The notes under the pieces are model-generated. The model was given only the letters and a program-made list of their open reading frames with translations. It ran no database searches and was not told the DNA's origin. Of a stretch of 50,688 nt of DNA, positions 28,373 through 37,495 are shown one piece after another. The position numbers and the translations under genes are program-made. This stretch comes from an uncultured Pelagibacteraceae bacterium (GTDB lineage: Bacteria; Pseudomonadota; Alphaproteobacteria; Pelagibacterales; Pelagibacteraceae). Within the stretch, counting starts at the first letter, position 1; every line of letters starts with the position of its first letter. The stretch spans positions 1 through 50,688 of the forward strand of contig CACFVO010000005.1 of NCBI GenBank assembly GCA_902569785.1. The letters are read 5' to 3'.

Positions 28373-28828
28373 ATGGAATTAATACTTTTAGAAAACATAA
28401 TGAACCTAGGAAACATTGGTGATAGAGTTCAAGTCAAGCCTGGATACGGAAGAAACTTTCTTTTAAAAACTGGAAAAGCATTAAGATTTAATAAAGAAAA
28501 TTTAGAATATGTTTCTAAAAAAAAAGATGAGCTAAATAAAAAAAATATTGAACTAAAAAAGAAACTAAAAAATACAGCTCAAGTAATTAACAATAAATCT
28601 TTTACGTTTAATAAAGAAAGTAAAGAGAATGGTGAATTATACGGTTCAATTAAACCAAAAGAAATTTCTACGGCAATTTTTGAAAAAATGAAGGTCGAAG
28701 TAAAGCCTTCTCAAATAGTTTTAAAGAATGATTTAAACAAAATTGGTAGTTATAAAGTAGACATAAACTTTCATACAGAAGTTTCAGCTCAAATTTCAAT
28801 TAAGATAGACAAAGTTCAATCAAAATAG
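28373..28828 (+). CDS. rplI: 50S ribosomal protein bL9
   Basis: A 151-residue protein with the canonical N-terminal domain (ILLENIMNLGNIGDRVQVKPGYGRNFL), the long connecting helix (residues about 45-75) and the C-terminal domain (NGELYGSIKPKEISTAI). Completes the rpsF-rpsR-rplI unit upstream of dnaB. A short 7-bp palindrome (28825-28840) overlaps its stop, with no T-run. Confidence 0.97.
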   Translation: MELILLENIMNLGNIGDRVQVKPGYGRNFLLKTGKALRFNKENLEYVSKKKDELNKKNIELKKKLKNTAQVINNKSFTFNKESKENGELYGSIKPKEISTAIFEKMKVEVKPSQIVLKNDLNKIGSYKVDINFHTEVSAQISIKIDKVQSK

Positions 28829-28849
28829 ATAACTATCTATCCCCTAAAC

Positions 28850-28858
28850 TTTTCCACA
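28850..28858 (+). promoter_or_regulatory. DnaA-box-like sequence upstream of dnaB
   Basis: TTTTCCACA in the 94-base rplI-dnaB gap fits the DnaA box consensus TTWTNCACA, about 65 bases before the dnaB GTG start. A single box in an AT-rich genome can occur by chance, but the position ahead of a replication gene makes DnaA control plausible. Confidence 0.35.
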
Positions 28859-28922
28859 GGTAACTATAAAAAGTGTGTAACTTTTAACTTTATTTGTAAT
28901 TCTCTCAAACTATTATTCTCAC

Positions 28923-30347
28923 GTGGAAAAGATCAAATTAACAGATAATAATATAAATAAAAAACAACCCTCAAATCTTGAAGCTGAACAAGCATTATTG
29001 GGATCAATTTTAGTTAATAATGATATTATAGATGAAGTATCAAATACTATCAATCCTTCGAGTTTTTATGATCCTGCGCACACTAAAATTTATGAGGTAA
29101 TTCAAACCTTAAACAATAAAGGAATGATTGCTAATCCTATTACTTTAAAGAATTATTTTGAAAAAGATAATATGTTAAATGAAGTTGGGGGGACCGAATA
29201 TTTAGTAAAATTAACAAGATTTTCTGGATCAACAAAACAAGCAATTGATTATGCAAAAGTTGTTCATGAAATGTATTTAAGAAGAGAATTAGTTTTAATT
29301 TCTGATAATTTATCTTCTGAAACACTAGATTCCAAAGAACAAACAGCAGAAAAAATAATAATAAATACAGAAAAATCTTTATATGACTTAGCAGAGAGAG
29401 GTAGTTTCTCTCAATCATATTTAAAATTTAATCAAGCATTAGATCAAACAATTGCCTCAGCTACTCAAGCAATGAAAAGTGACAGAGGAATTGTAGGCGT
29501 GCCAACTGGTTTAACTGACTTAGATGAAAAGTTAGGTGGTCTTCATAAATCTGATCTAGTTATATTGGCTGGTAGACCTGGAATGGGTAAAACAGCTCTT
29601 GCAACTAACATTGCTTTTCATGCAGCTCAAAACATTATGAGTCGCCAAGAAAAATCCTCTATAGCATTTTTTTCTCTAGAGATGTCATCTGAACAGTTGT
29701 CTACAAGGATACTCTCTGAACAAGCAAGAATTAAATCCGATGATATAAGAAAGGGTAAAGTTACAGAGGAAGAGATAAATAGATATATTGAAACATCAAG
29801 AAATATATACAATCTTCCACTTTTTATAGATGAAACTCCAGCAATTAATATTGCAACATTAAGCAATAGAGCTAGAAGAATTAAAAGATTGTTTGGTATA
29901 AGTTTAATAGTTGTTGACTACATACAATTAATGAGATCGGCTAGTTTAAACCGAAATGATAATAGAGTTCAGGAAGTATCAGAAATCACACAAGGTTTAA
30001 AAGCATTAGCTAAAGAACTTAAAGTGCCTGTCTTAGCTCTATCTCAATTATCAAGGGCTGTTGAGCAAAGAGATGAAAAAAAACCTCAATTGTCTGATTT
30101 AAGAGAGTCTGGTTCTATTGAACAGGATGCAGATGTAGTAATGTTTGTTTATAGAGAAGCTTACTATTTAGAAAACAAACAACCTAAATTAAACACTATT
30201 GAACATGCCGAATGGCAATCCAAAATGGATGACGTTAATGGGCTCGCGGACATTATATTAGGCAAACAAAGACATGGTCCGACTGGCACTGTTAAAGTTG
30301 AGTTCGAAGGAATGTATACAAAATTCAAAGATTTAAGCAAAAAATAG
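28923..30347 (+). CDS. dnaB: Replicative DNA helicase DnaB
   Basis: Hexameric helicase at the replication fork. The 474-residue protein has the N-terminal primase-interaction domain (NLEAEQALLGSILVNN) and a RecA-fold with Walker A LAGRPGMGKTALATN, FFSLEMSSEQLSTRI, Walker B VVDYIQLM and the LSQLSRAVEQR and DLRESGSIEQDADVVMF motifs. Start is GTG at 28923, fitting the family start; the 94-base gap after rplI suggests an own promoter. Followed by an MMPL transporter gene. Confidence 0.97.
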   Translation: MEKIKLTDNNINKKQPSNLEAEQALLGSILVNNDIIDEVSNTINPSSFYDPAHTKIYEVIQTLNNKGMIANPITLKNYFEKDNMLNEVGGTEYLVKLTRFSGSTKQAIDYAKVVHEMYLRRELVLISDNLSSETLDSKEQTAEKIIINTEKSLYDLAERGSFSQSYLKFNQALDQTIASATQAMKSDRGIVGVPTGLTDLDEKLGGLHKSDLVILAGRPGMGKTALATNIAFHAAQNIMSRQEKSSIAFFSLEMSSEQLSTRILSEQARIKSDDIRKGKVTEEEINRYIETSRNIYNLPLFIDETPAINIATLSNRARRIKRLFGISLIVVDYIQLMRSASLNRNDNRVQEVSEITQGLKALAKELKVPVLALSQLSRAVEQRDEKKPQLSDLRESGSIEQDADVVMFVYREAYYLENKQPKLNTIEHAEWQSKMDDVNGLADIILGKQRHGPTGTVKVEFEGMYTKFKDLSKK

Positions 30348-30401
30348 GTCTAAATTTTATCTTTAGTTATCGTAAATTTAAGATATATCTGAAATATCTC
30401 T

Positions 30402-32876
30402 ATGTTTGCTAATATTTATAAAAAATTGGTTATAAGTTTTCCTAAAATAACTCTTCTATTTTTAGCAATATTTATAACCTTTTCTCTTTATCATGCTAAA
30501 AATTTTAATTTAGATGCATCATCTGACGCTCTGTTGCTTGAAGGAGATCCAGATCTTAAATATTTAAGAGAAGTTAATGAAACTTATGGTTCAAAAGACT
30601 TTCTAGTTTTAACTTATAGTCCAGTTTCAAGTTTTACTGAAAAAGAAACTATTCTTAATCTTCAGTTGTTAAAGTCTAAAATAGAAAAATTAACCTGGGT
30701 TGATAGTGTTATTACGGTTATAGATGTTCCTCTTTTAAAAAGTACTGACGAAGGGTTAATGGAAAGGTTAGAAAACTATAAAACTTTAGCATATCCAGAA
30801 ATAGACAGAAAAAGAGGATTTGATGAAATAATAAATAGTCCTATTTATAAAAATTATGTTATTAGCGAAGACGGTAAAACATCAGGAATTGTTGTTTATC
30901 TAAAAAAAGACGAAAGACTGGCAGAATATATAAAAGTTAAAGACAATTATTTTAATCAATCTATTGAAACAGGTTTATCGAAAGAAGAAAAAATAAATTA
31001 TAAAAAATTTCTCAATGAATACGAAGAATATAAAAATTTATATAATATTAGAAATAACCAAAATATAGCGGAAATAAGAGACGTGATTAGTAAATACGGA
31101 GAAAATGCTAAAATTCATCTAGGAGGTATTCCAATGATTGCTAATGATATGATGAGCTACATAAAAAGTGACATAGTTGTTTTTGGAATCGGAGTTTTCA
31201 TTTTTATTATTTTAACACTTTGGTTTATTTTTAGAAATTTAAAATGGGTAGTGATGCCATTATTAGGATGCGCAACTTCAGTGATTATAATGATTGGTCT
31301 CTTAGGATTGGTTGGATGGAAAGTAACTGTAATCTCATCAAACTTTATTGCTTTAATGCTAATATTAAATATGGCAATGAATATCCATGTAACAGTTAGA
31401 TTTTTACAATTAAAAAAAGAATTTCCACAATTAACAAAAGATGAAGCTGTTTTTGAGGCTAGTAAAAAAATGATGCTGCCAATTCTTTATACTGTTTTAA
31501 CTACTATATGTGCTTTTTTGTCTTTAGTATTTAGTGGAATAAAACCAATAATAGATTTTGGTTGGATGATGACTGTAGGATTGATGGTTTCATTTTTAGT
31601 TACATTTTTATTATTGCCTTCTTTATTAAGCTTATTTTCATCTAGTGATGAGATGAATGTTAAAGACACAGAAAAATCCTTAATTACTTCTGCTTTGGGT
31701 TCTTTTGCTAAAAATAATAAAATTTTAATTTTTGGATCTACCTTGCTAGTAATCTTATTTAGTATAGTTGGAATATTTAAGCTAGAAGTTGAGAATAGTT
31801 TTATAAATTATTTTGATAAGGAAACAGAGATTTATAAAGGAATGAAAAAAATTGACGATGATCTAGGTGGTACTACTCCTTTAAATATAATTTTAAAATT
31901 CCCTGTAAAGAAAAAAGAAATTAATGAGGAAAATGATGAATTTGATGAATGGGAAGAAGACCTTGAAACCAACGAAGATAAAGCTAAGTACTGGTTTACG
32001 AGAGATAAAATGAATAAGATCATAAAAGTACATGATTATTTAGATTCTTTACCAGAAATTGGAAAGGTTTTATCATTTGGTTCAATTTTAAGAGTAGCTG
32101 AAGATTTAAATAACAAAGAACTACAAAGTTTAGAAATAGCAGTTTTATACAGTAAAATTCCTGAAGCAATAAAAAAAGAAATTGTTACTCCTTACATCTC
32201 CGTTGATAAAGATGAAGCTAGAATTAGCGTAAGAATTAAAGACTCCTTGGAAAATTTAAGAAGAAATGACTTAATCAAAAAAATTAATTCTGATTTAAAT
32301 ACAAAATTAGGTTTAGATAGAGAAGAGTATAAATTAGCAGGTGTTCTAATTTTATTCAATAATTTATTGCAGAGTCTATTTAAATCTCAAATACTCACGT
32401 TGGGTATAGTCATGCTTGGTATTTTTTTAATGTTTTTGGTTTTGTTTCGAAATATTGTTCTTGCTTCTATAGGGGTTGTTCCAAATTTTTTAGCAGCTTT
32501 TTTTATTCTTGGTATTATTGGTTTACTTGGTATTCCTTTAGATATGATGACTATAACTATAGCTGCTATTACAATTGGTATAGCGGTGGACAATAGTATT
32601 CATTATATTTACAGATTTAAAGAGGAATTTAAAAAAATAAATAACTATAATAAAACTCTTGATAGATGCCATAGTACTGTTGGTATTGCAATTTTAAATA
32701 CTTCTATAACTATTGTTTTTGGATTTTCAATTTTGATTTTGTCAAATTTTATACCAACAATATATTTTGGTGTCTTCACAGGTGTTGCAATGTTGCTAGC
32801 CATGATTTCAGTCTTAACTTTACTTCCTAAATTATTATTAGTTTACAAACCTTTTGGAGATGAGAAGATAAATTAA
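30402..32876 (+). CDS. MMPL/RND superfamily exporter
   Basis: An 824-residue membrane protein with the duplicated RND layout: a first membrane segment (about residues 13-32), a large periplasmic loop, a block of membrane segments (about 255-410), then a second set: a segment near 440-460, a loop, and a block (about 665-815). The second half has the GIAVDNSIHYIYRFKEE motif, like the GIGVDFxxH signature of RND/MMPL families that move lipids or hydrophobic compounds by proton motive force. The second loop carries a highly acidic stretch near residues 505-531. The substrate is unknown; hopanoid- or lipid-type is a guess. It sits between dnaB and cvpA, 4 bases before cvpA. Confidence 0.85.
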   Translation: MFANIYKKLVISFPKITLLFLAIFITFSLYHAKNFNLDASSDALLLEGDPDLKYLREVNETYGSKDFLVLTYSPVSSFTEKETILNLQLLKSKIEKLTWVDSVITVIDVPLLKSTDEGLMERLENYKTLAYPEIDRKRGFDEIINSPIYKNYVISEDGKTSGIVVYLKKDERLAEYIKVKDNYFNQSIETGLSKEEKINYKKFLNEYEEYKNLYNIRNNQNIAEIRDVISKYGENAKIHLGGIPMIANDMMSYIKSDIVVFGIGVFIFIILTLWFIFRNLKWVVMPLLGCATSVIIMIGLLGLVGWKVTVISSNFIALMLILNMAMNIHVTVRFLQLKKEFPQLTKDEAVFEASKKMMLPILYTVLTTICAFLSLVFSGIKPIIDFGWMMTVGLMVSFLVTFLLLPSLLSLFSSSDEMNVKDTEKSLITSALGSFAKNNKILIFGSTLLVILFSIVGIFKLEVENSFINYFDKETEIYKGMKKIDDDLGGTTPLNIILKFPVKKKEINEENDEFDEWEEDLETNEDKAKYWFTRDKMNKIIKVHDYLDSLPEIGKVLSFGSILRVAEDLNNKELQSLEIAVLYSKIPEAIKKEIVTPYISVDKDEARISVRIKDSLENLRRNDLIKKINSDLNTKLGLDREEYKLAGVLILFNNLLQSLFKSQILTLGIVMLGIFLMFLVLFRNIVLASIGVVPNFLAAFFILGIIGLLGIPLDMMTITIAAITIGIAVDNSIHYIYRFKEEFKKINNYNKTLDRCHSTVGIAILNTSITIVFGFSILILSNFIPTIYFGVFTGVAMLLAMISVLTLLPKLLLVYKPFGDEKIN

Positions 32877-32880
32877 AAAA

Positions 32881-33423
32881 ATGGGAGATTTTTCTAAAAT
32901 TTTTTCGAGTATCAATATTTTTGATATTATTTTTTTAATTTTAATGATTTATTTTATAATTCAATGTTTTTTAAAAGGTTTTTCCCTAAGCTTTATCTCT
33001 TTTATGAAATGGGTATTTGCTTTGGTAATAACAATTGTTTTAGTACCAAAATTACAACCTTGGGTTAACGATTATATAGAGTCAGATTTTATAAATAATT
33101 TTGGTATTGGAATTGTAGTATTCATTATAACAATATTCCTTACTATTCTTGCTGGGAAATCCCTCAGTAGAGCAGTTACTTGGACCGGAGTAGGTTCTAT
33201 AGACAAAACATTTGGCTTGTTATTTGGATTTTTCAAAGGCTATGTTGTTTCTATCTGTTTGTTTTCCATATTAAATTGGTTTTATCCTTATCAAAATTGG
33301 GGTATATCAGCAGAAGATGCAATTTCATTTAATATAGTTAAAAAAGGAAGTGAAATACTCATAGAAGAATTTCCTTCTAGTGAAGATTTCATAGACACAA
33401 AAGATAAAATTGAAAAAATTTAA
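32881..33423 (+). CDS. cvpA: CvpA family membrane protein
   Basis: A 180-residue integral membrane protein with four hydrophobic segments (about residues 13-33, 39-56, 70-95, 115-135), matching the CvpA (colicin V production) family. Its location immediately before purF is the classic cvpA-purF arrangement. Its molecular role is unresolved; in other bacteria it affects envelope stress. It overlaps purF by 14 bases. Confidence 0.85.
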   Translation: MGDFSKIFSSINIFDIIFLILMIYFIIQCFLKGFSLSFISFMKWVFALVITIVLVPKLQPWVNDYIESDFINNFGIGIVVFIITIFLTILAGKSLSRAVTWTGVGSIDKTFGLLFGFFKGYVVSICLFSILNWFYPYQNWGISAEDAISFNIVKKGSEILIEEFPSSEDFIDTKDKIEKI

Positions 33424-34861
33424 ATCAGATAAACTTAGAGAAGAATGTGGAGTTTTTGGCATATCTAATCATGATGATGCATCTGCGTTGGTAGCCTTAG
33501 GTCTTCACGCTCTTCAGCACCGAGGTCAAGAAGGATGCGGTATAGTTACTTATGATGGTAAAAATTATCATTCAGAAAAAAGACAAGGTTTAGTCGGAGA
33601 TCATTTTACTAAAAGTAATGTTATAAATAAATTACCTGGAAAGTTTGCTATAGGTCATAATCGATACTCTACTACTGGAGAAACATCTTTAAGGAATATT
33701 CAACCCTTTTTTGCTGATCTTCATTTAGGTGGTTTAAGTATTGCTCATAACGGAAACTTAACAAATGCCTTGGTTTTGAGAGAGCGATTGGTTAAGGAGG
33801 GTGCAATTTTTAGAACTACCAGTGATACAGAAACAATCGTACAATTAATTGCTAAGTCGAAAAGAGATAAAATGATTGATAAATTGATTGATGCTCTTTT
33901 TCAAATACATGGGGGATACTCATTAGTTATTATGACTAATAAAAAAATGATAGGAGTAAGAGATCCTTTCGGAATAAGACCTTTAGTGATTGGAAAATTA
34001 AAAGACTCTTTCATTTTGGCTTCAGAAACTTGTGCATTAGATATTGTTGGGGCTAAATTTTTAAGAGAGGTAGAAAATGGTGAAATAGTTATAATAGAAA
34101 ACAATGAGATAAGTAGCGTAAAACCTTTTCCTAAGCAAAAAGCTAGACCTTGTGTATTTGAATATATCTATTTTGCAAGACCAGATAGTTTAATAGATGG
34201 CAAATGTGCATATGAATATCGTAAAAATTTTGGAATGCAATTAGCAAAAGAATCTGATGTAAACGCCGATATTGTTATTCCTGTCCCAGACTCAGGAGTT
34301 CCGGCTGCTTTAGGCTATGCTGAGTATTCTAAGAAAAAATTTGAACTAGGATTAATAAGAAATCATTATGTCGGCCGAACATTTATTGAACCCTCTCAAA
34401 GTATTAGAAGTTTAGGTGTAAAATTAAAATTAAGCTCAACCAAAAGTGTTGTAAAAAATAAATCTATAATATTAATAGACGACTCCTTAGTAAGAGGAAC
34501 AACATGTTATAAAATTGTAAAAATGCTTTATGAGTCTGGAGCAAAAGAGGTTCATGTAAGAATTGCGTGTCCAGAAATAAAATTTCCTGATTTCTATGGA
34601 GTAGATATGCCTACAAAGAATGAGCTCTTGGCATCTAAAAAAAGTAATGATGAGATGTGCAAATATATTAAAGCAAAATCATTACAATTTTTAAGTTTAG
34701 ATGGACTTTATGAGGGATTAGAAAAGGGTAAAAGAAATAATGCATATCCTCAATTCAGTGATCACTACTTCACAGGAGAATATCCGGTAAAACCAGAAGA
34801 CAATTTAGGTCAGTCAAAAATTACTCAATTATCTTTACTAAGCGGAAAATCTAATAACTAA
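33410..34861 (+). CDS. purF: Amidophosphoribosyltransferase
   Basis: First committed step of purine synthesis: transfers glutamine ammonia to PRPP. The 483-residue protein begins with a TTG codon at 33410, giving a short propeptide (KKFKSDKLREE) before the nucleophilic Cys of CGVFGISNHDD, as in the processed Bacillus-type enzyme. N-terminal Ntn glutaminase (LQHRGQEGCGIV, GHNRYSTTGE) is followed by a PRPP-binding domain (IILIDDSLVRGTT). The C-terminal CxxC used by the Bacillus enzyme for an iron-sulfur cluster is missing (the region reads NAYPQFSDHYFTGEYP). Ends with stops interlocked with bamB. Confidence 0.96.
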   Translation: MKKFKSDKLREECGVFGISNHDDASALVALGLHALQHRGQEGCGIVTYDGKNYHSEKRQGLVGDHFTKSNVINKLPGKFAIGHNRYSTTGETSLRNIQPFFADLHLGGLSIAHNGNLTNALVLRERLVKEGAIFRTTSDTETIVQLIAKSKRDKMIDKLIDALFQIHGGYSLVIMTNKKMIGVRDPFGIRPLVIGKLKDSFILASETCALDIVGAKFLREVENGEIVIIENNEISSVKPFPKQKARPCVFEYIYFARPDSLIDGKCAYEYRKNFGMQLAKESDVNADIVIPVPDSGVPAALGYAEYSKKKFELGLIRNHYVGRTFIEPSQSIRSLGVKLKLSSTKSVVKNKSIILIDDSLVRGTTCYKIVKMLYESGAKEVHVRIACPEIKFPDFYGVDMPTKNELLASKKSNDEMCKYIKAKSLQFLSLDGLYEGLEKGKRNNAYPQFSDHYFTGEYPVKPEDNLGQSKITQLSLLSGKSNN

Positions 34862-36183
34862 TTTAAAACTATTAATTTATTACTTTTATTTAAAAATAAA
34901 ATCGATTTATTAATAAATATTGGAGAAGTTCCTAATTTATTCTTAGGTTTATCAATTTTTACGATTTTTCCATTTTTATTGAAAACTAACAAATATGAAT
35001 TGTCTAAAAATATCAGCAAATTATCGTTTGCCAAAGATAAAGACTTTATACTGATCGATTTTTTTTTAGTGTCTAAAAAATCAGCAATTTGATTAGATAT
35101 ATTTAGAGAATAAATTATTTTTCCAGTAATTATATTCATGCATACTAGTAAATTGTCTTTTGTAATTATAAATAAATATTTTCCAGAAACCACCGGTTTA
35201 ACAATTGAAGTAATTGCAGTTTTAAAAATAATTGATCCATTATGAATGTTTAATATATATAAATATGGATCGGTAGATAATATTATTTTATCTTTAGATA
35301 CTATAACAGGATTCGAATAAAATAAATTAGTTGGGTTTAAATCAAGAGATTGTTTAAAATTTGCAAACCAATTTATTTTAAAATTTTTACTATTAATAGA
35401 GTAAAGAGATCCAAATGTATTTAAATAAATTAAAGTATTTTTATATAAGGCTAAAGAGTTAATAAAATCATTTTTAATTGTTGTTTCTTCAGTAGGTATA
35501 AATTTTAATTGCGTGCCATTAAATTTATTAAATATTTGAAGGATATTATTTTGATCTGCTGTAATAATAGTATTTCCATATATCTTTATATTTGATCTAA
35601 AGGGTATTTTTAAATTTTTTGCCCATGAAAGTTTTTTATTCTTATAATCTAATGCGTATAGATAACCTAAATTATCTGAGACATAAATAATATTAGCATC
35701 AATTATTATATTTAAATTTTTCTTAATTTTTTTAAATTTTTTTTGATAAAAATTATATTTGTAAATAATATCTTTTTTATTAATTGAATAAACAAATATA
35801 TTACCTTTAATATCAGTAGCTATAATATTTCTACCATCAAATAATATTTTATCTTTTATTTGGTGATTGCTTAATTTTTTACTTTTAAAGATAATCTCGT
35901 TTAAATTCTTATATTCAAAATTATCAAAATTATTTGACCCTTGATAAAATTCATCTGACCATTTTGTATTAGCTTTAACAGGATCCAATAAAAGATCTAA
36001 ATTTTTATTTGGTAAGATAATTTTATTGAAAGATTTTTCTTTTGTATTAAGCGTTTCAAAATCTTGGAATCTATCTTTTTTTTTTGAATCTATTGTATTG
36101 CTATTTTTCCAAATACCAGATTTGTCATCAAAAGAACAATGAGAAGATATAAATATAAATAATATTAATATTAATTTTTTCAT
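34858..36183 (-). CDS. bamB: BamB-like outer membrane lipoprotein (beta-propeller)
   Basis: A 441-residue protein with a lipoprotein signal (KKLILILFIFISSHCS; lipobox cysteine about residue 16) and repeated PQQ-type propeller blades, e.g. IYVSDNLGYLYALDYKNKKLSWAKNL and NTFGSLYSINSKNFKINWFANF. It fits BamB, the scaffolding lipoprotein of the outer-membrane Bam complex. Sequence is highly divergent and Asn/Lys-rich, so the assignment rests on layout and on the preceding YfgM-like gene, an arrangement known from alphaproteobacteria. Last gene in the nine-gene minus-strand run. Confidence 0.8.
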   Translation of the reverse strand: MKKLILILFIFISSHCSFDDKSGIWKNSNTIDSKKKDRFQDFETLNTKEKSFNKIILPNKNLDLLLDPVKANTKWSDEFYQGSNNFDNFEYKNLNEIIFKSKKLSNHQIKDKILFDGRNIIATDIKGNIFVYSINKKDIIYKYNFYQKKFKKIKKNLNIIIDANIIYVSDNLGYLYALDYKNKKLSWAKNLKIPFRSNIKIYGNTIITADQNNILQIFNKFNGTQLKFIPTEETTIKNDFINSLALYKNTLIYLNTFGSLYSINSKNFKINWFANFKQSLDLNPTNLFYSNPVIVSKDKIILSTDPYLYILNIHNGSIIFKTAITSIVKPVVSGKYLFIITKDNLLVCMNIITGKIIYSLNISNQIADFLDTKKKSISIKSLSLANDNLLIFLDNSYLLVFNKNGKIVKIDKPKNKLGTSPIFINKSILFLNKSNKLIVLN

Positions 36184-36219
36184 GCATTTTGTGTTTTGAT
36201 AATAAAAATTTTTTTTATT

Positions 36220-36723
36220 TTAGAATTTAGATATTGCAGATGCAGCTTCCTTCCATATTGAATCATCAGAAATAATCTCATCAAGTAATTTTTTTCCTTC
36301 ATTATCTCTAGATATCTTTATTAGATATAAAGCTTTCTTTAATTTAATTAAGTTTTTTTGTTCATTTTCAATTTTAATATTTTCAACAATATCAAAAAGT
36401 TCTAAAACTTCTTCATTATTTTGCTCAAGATCATTATCTATTATGTTGTTTAATGCTAATATTGAATAAAATTTATTTTTGCTTGATATAACTTCTTTGT
36501 AAATTTTTTTTGATTCTTCTTGCTTGTTTAGAGAAAGGTATATCCCTGCTTGAACAAATTTTTCTGAAATTTTTTCATTTTTAGAATTTTGATAATAATT
36601 AAAATAACTTATTCCTACTAAAACTGATATTATTAAAATAAAATTTATTAATATGATATTCTTATTTTTTTGAACAAAGTTTACTATTTTCTCTGAAGAA
36701 TTTATTTTTGTTTCATTTTCCAT
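36220..36723 (-). CDS. YfgM-like membrane-anchored TPR protein
   Basis: A 167-residue protein with a short cytoplasmic N-terminus, one membrane segment (residues about 24-42, IILINFILIISVLVGISYF) and a TPR-like helical region (EKISEKFVQAGIYLSLNKQEE, YSILALNNIIDNDLEQN). This matches the YfgM/TPR_21 type, an ancillary protein of the Sec translocon and periplasmic chaperones, normally encoded beside BamB, as here. Overlaps panB by 11 bases. Confidence 0.75.
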   Translation of the reverse strand: MENETKINSSEKIVNFVQKNKNIILINFILIISVLVGISYFNYYQNSKNEKISEKFVQAGIYLSLNKQEESKKIYKEVISSKNKFYSILALNNIIDNDLEQNNEEVLELFDIVENIKIENEQKNLIKLKKALYLIKISRDNEGKKLLDEIISDDSIWKEAASAISKF

Positions 36724-37495
36724 ATAAAAAGTTTTTATTTTTGGGAAATACTTTGGTCTTTACCTCTTTACTATATTTTTTTACAGCTTTTTCAATTATT
36801 GTGTTTAGATTGATATATTTTTTCACAAATTTTGGATAAAAACCACTCAAACCAATAATATCATCTGTTACTAAAATTTGGCCATCGCAATTTGTTGAAG
36901 AACCAATCCCAATCGTAGGTATCTTTAATAAATTGGTAATTAATTTAGCTGTATTTGGAGTAATACATTCTAAGACAATAGAAAAAGCGCCAGCTTTTTC
37001 TATTAATATTGATTCATTAATTAATTTTTTAACCTCATGTTTCTTTTTTCCTTCGACTTTAAAACTATTTTTAAATTGAGGAGTGTAACCTATATGACCC
37101 ATTACAGGTATTTTAGCTTTTGTTATCTCTCTTATGATTTTAAAATTTCTGTTATTGCTTTCTATTTTTACAGCATCACAATTCGTCTTTTTTAAAATTA
37201 ATTTTGCATTTTTTTTTGCTTCAGAGGGATTTTTGTAAGAACCTTTTGGCATATCTACAACTAATAAGGATTTTTTTGTTCCTTTTCTAACACTTATGCT
37301 GTGCTGAATAATTGTGTTTAATGTAATTTTATGAGTATTTTTCATACCATATAAAACATTTGCCATCGAGTCTCCTACTAAAATTATATCGCAGTATTTA
37401 TCTAAAATTTGTGCAATATTTTTTGAGTATGCAGTTAAGCTTACGATCTTTTTTTTATTCTTTTTTGCTAATATCTTTTTTATTTTTTGAGACAT
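36713..37495 (-). CDS. panB: 3-methyl-2-oxobutanoate hydroxymethyltransferase
   Basis: First step of pantothenate synthesis, adding a hydroxymethyl group to ketoisovalerate. The 260-residue protein has SLTAYSKNIAQILDK, VGDSMANVLYGM, VVDMPKGSY, VKIESN, PVMGHIGYTPQ and PTIGIGSSTNCDGQILVTDD. The ATG shares a base with the guaA stop (TAATG). The partner panC is not in this window. Confidence 0.96.
   Translation of the reverse strand: MSQKIKKILAKKNKKKIVSLTAYSKNIAQILDKYCDIILVGDSMANVLYGMKNTHKITLNTIIQHSISVRKGTKKSLLVVDMPKGSYKNPSEAKKNAKLILKKTNCDAVKIESNNRNFKIIREITKAKIPVMGHIGYTPQFKNSFKVEGKKKHEVKKLINESILIEKAGAFSIVLECITPNTAKLITNLLKIPTIGIGSSTNCDGQILVTDDIIGLSGFYPKFVKKYINLNTIIEKAVKKYSKEVKTKVFPKNKNFLYGK

Noticed and set aside
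28825-28840. Terminator after rplI (palindrome ATAGATA-AC-TATCTAT)
   Set aside because: AT-only 7-bp stem with a 2-base loop and no T-run; it overlaps the stop codon and is probably chance in AT-rich DNA.
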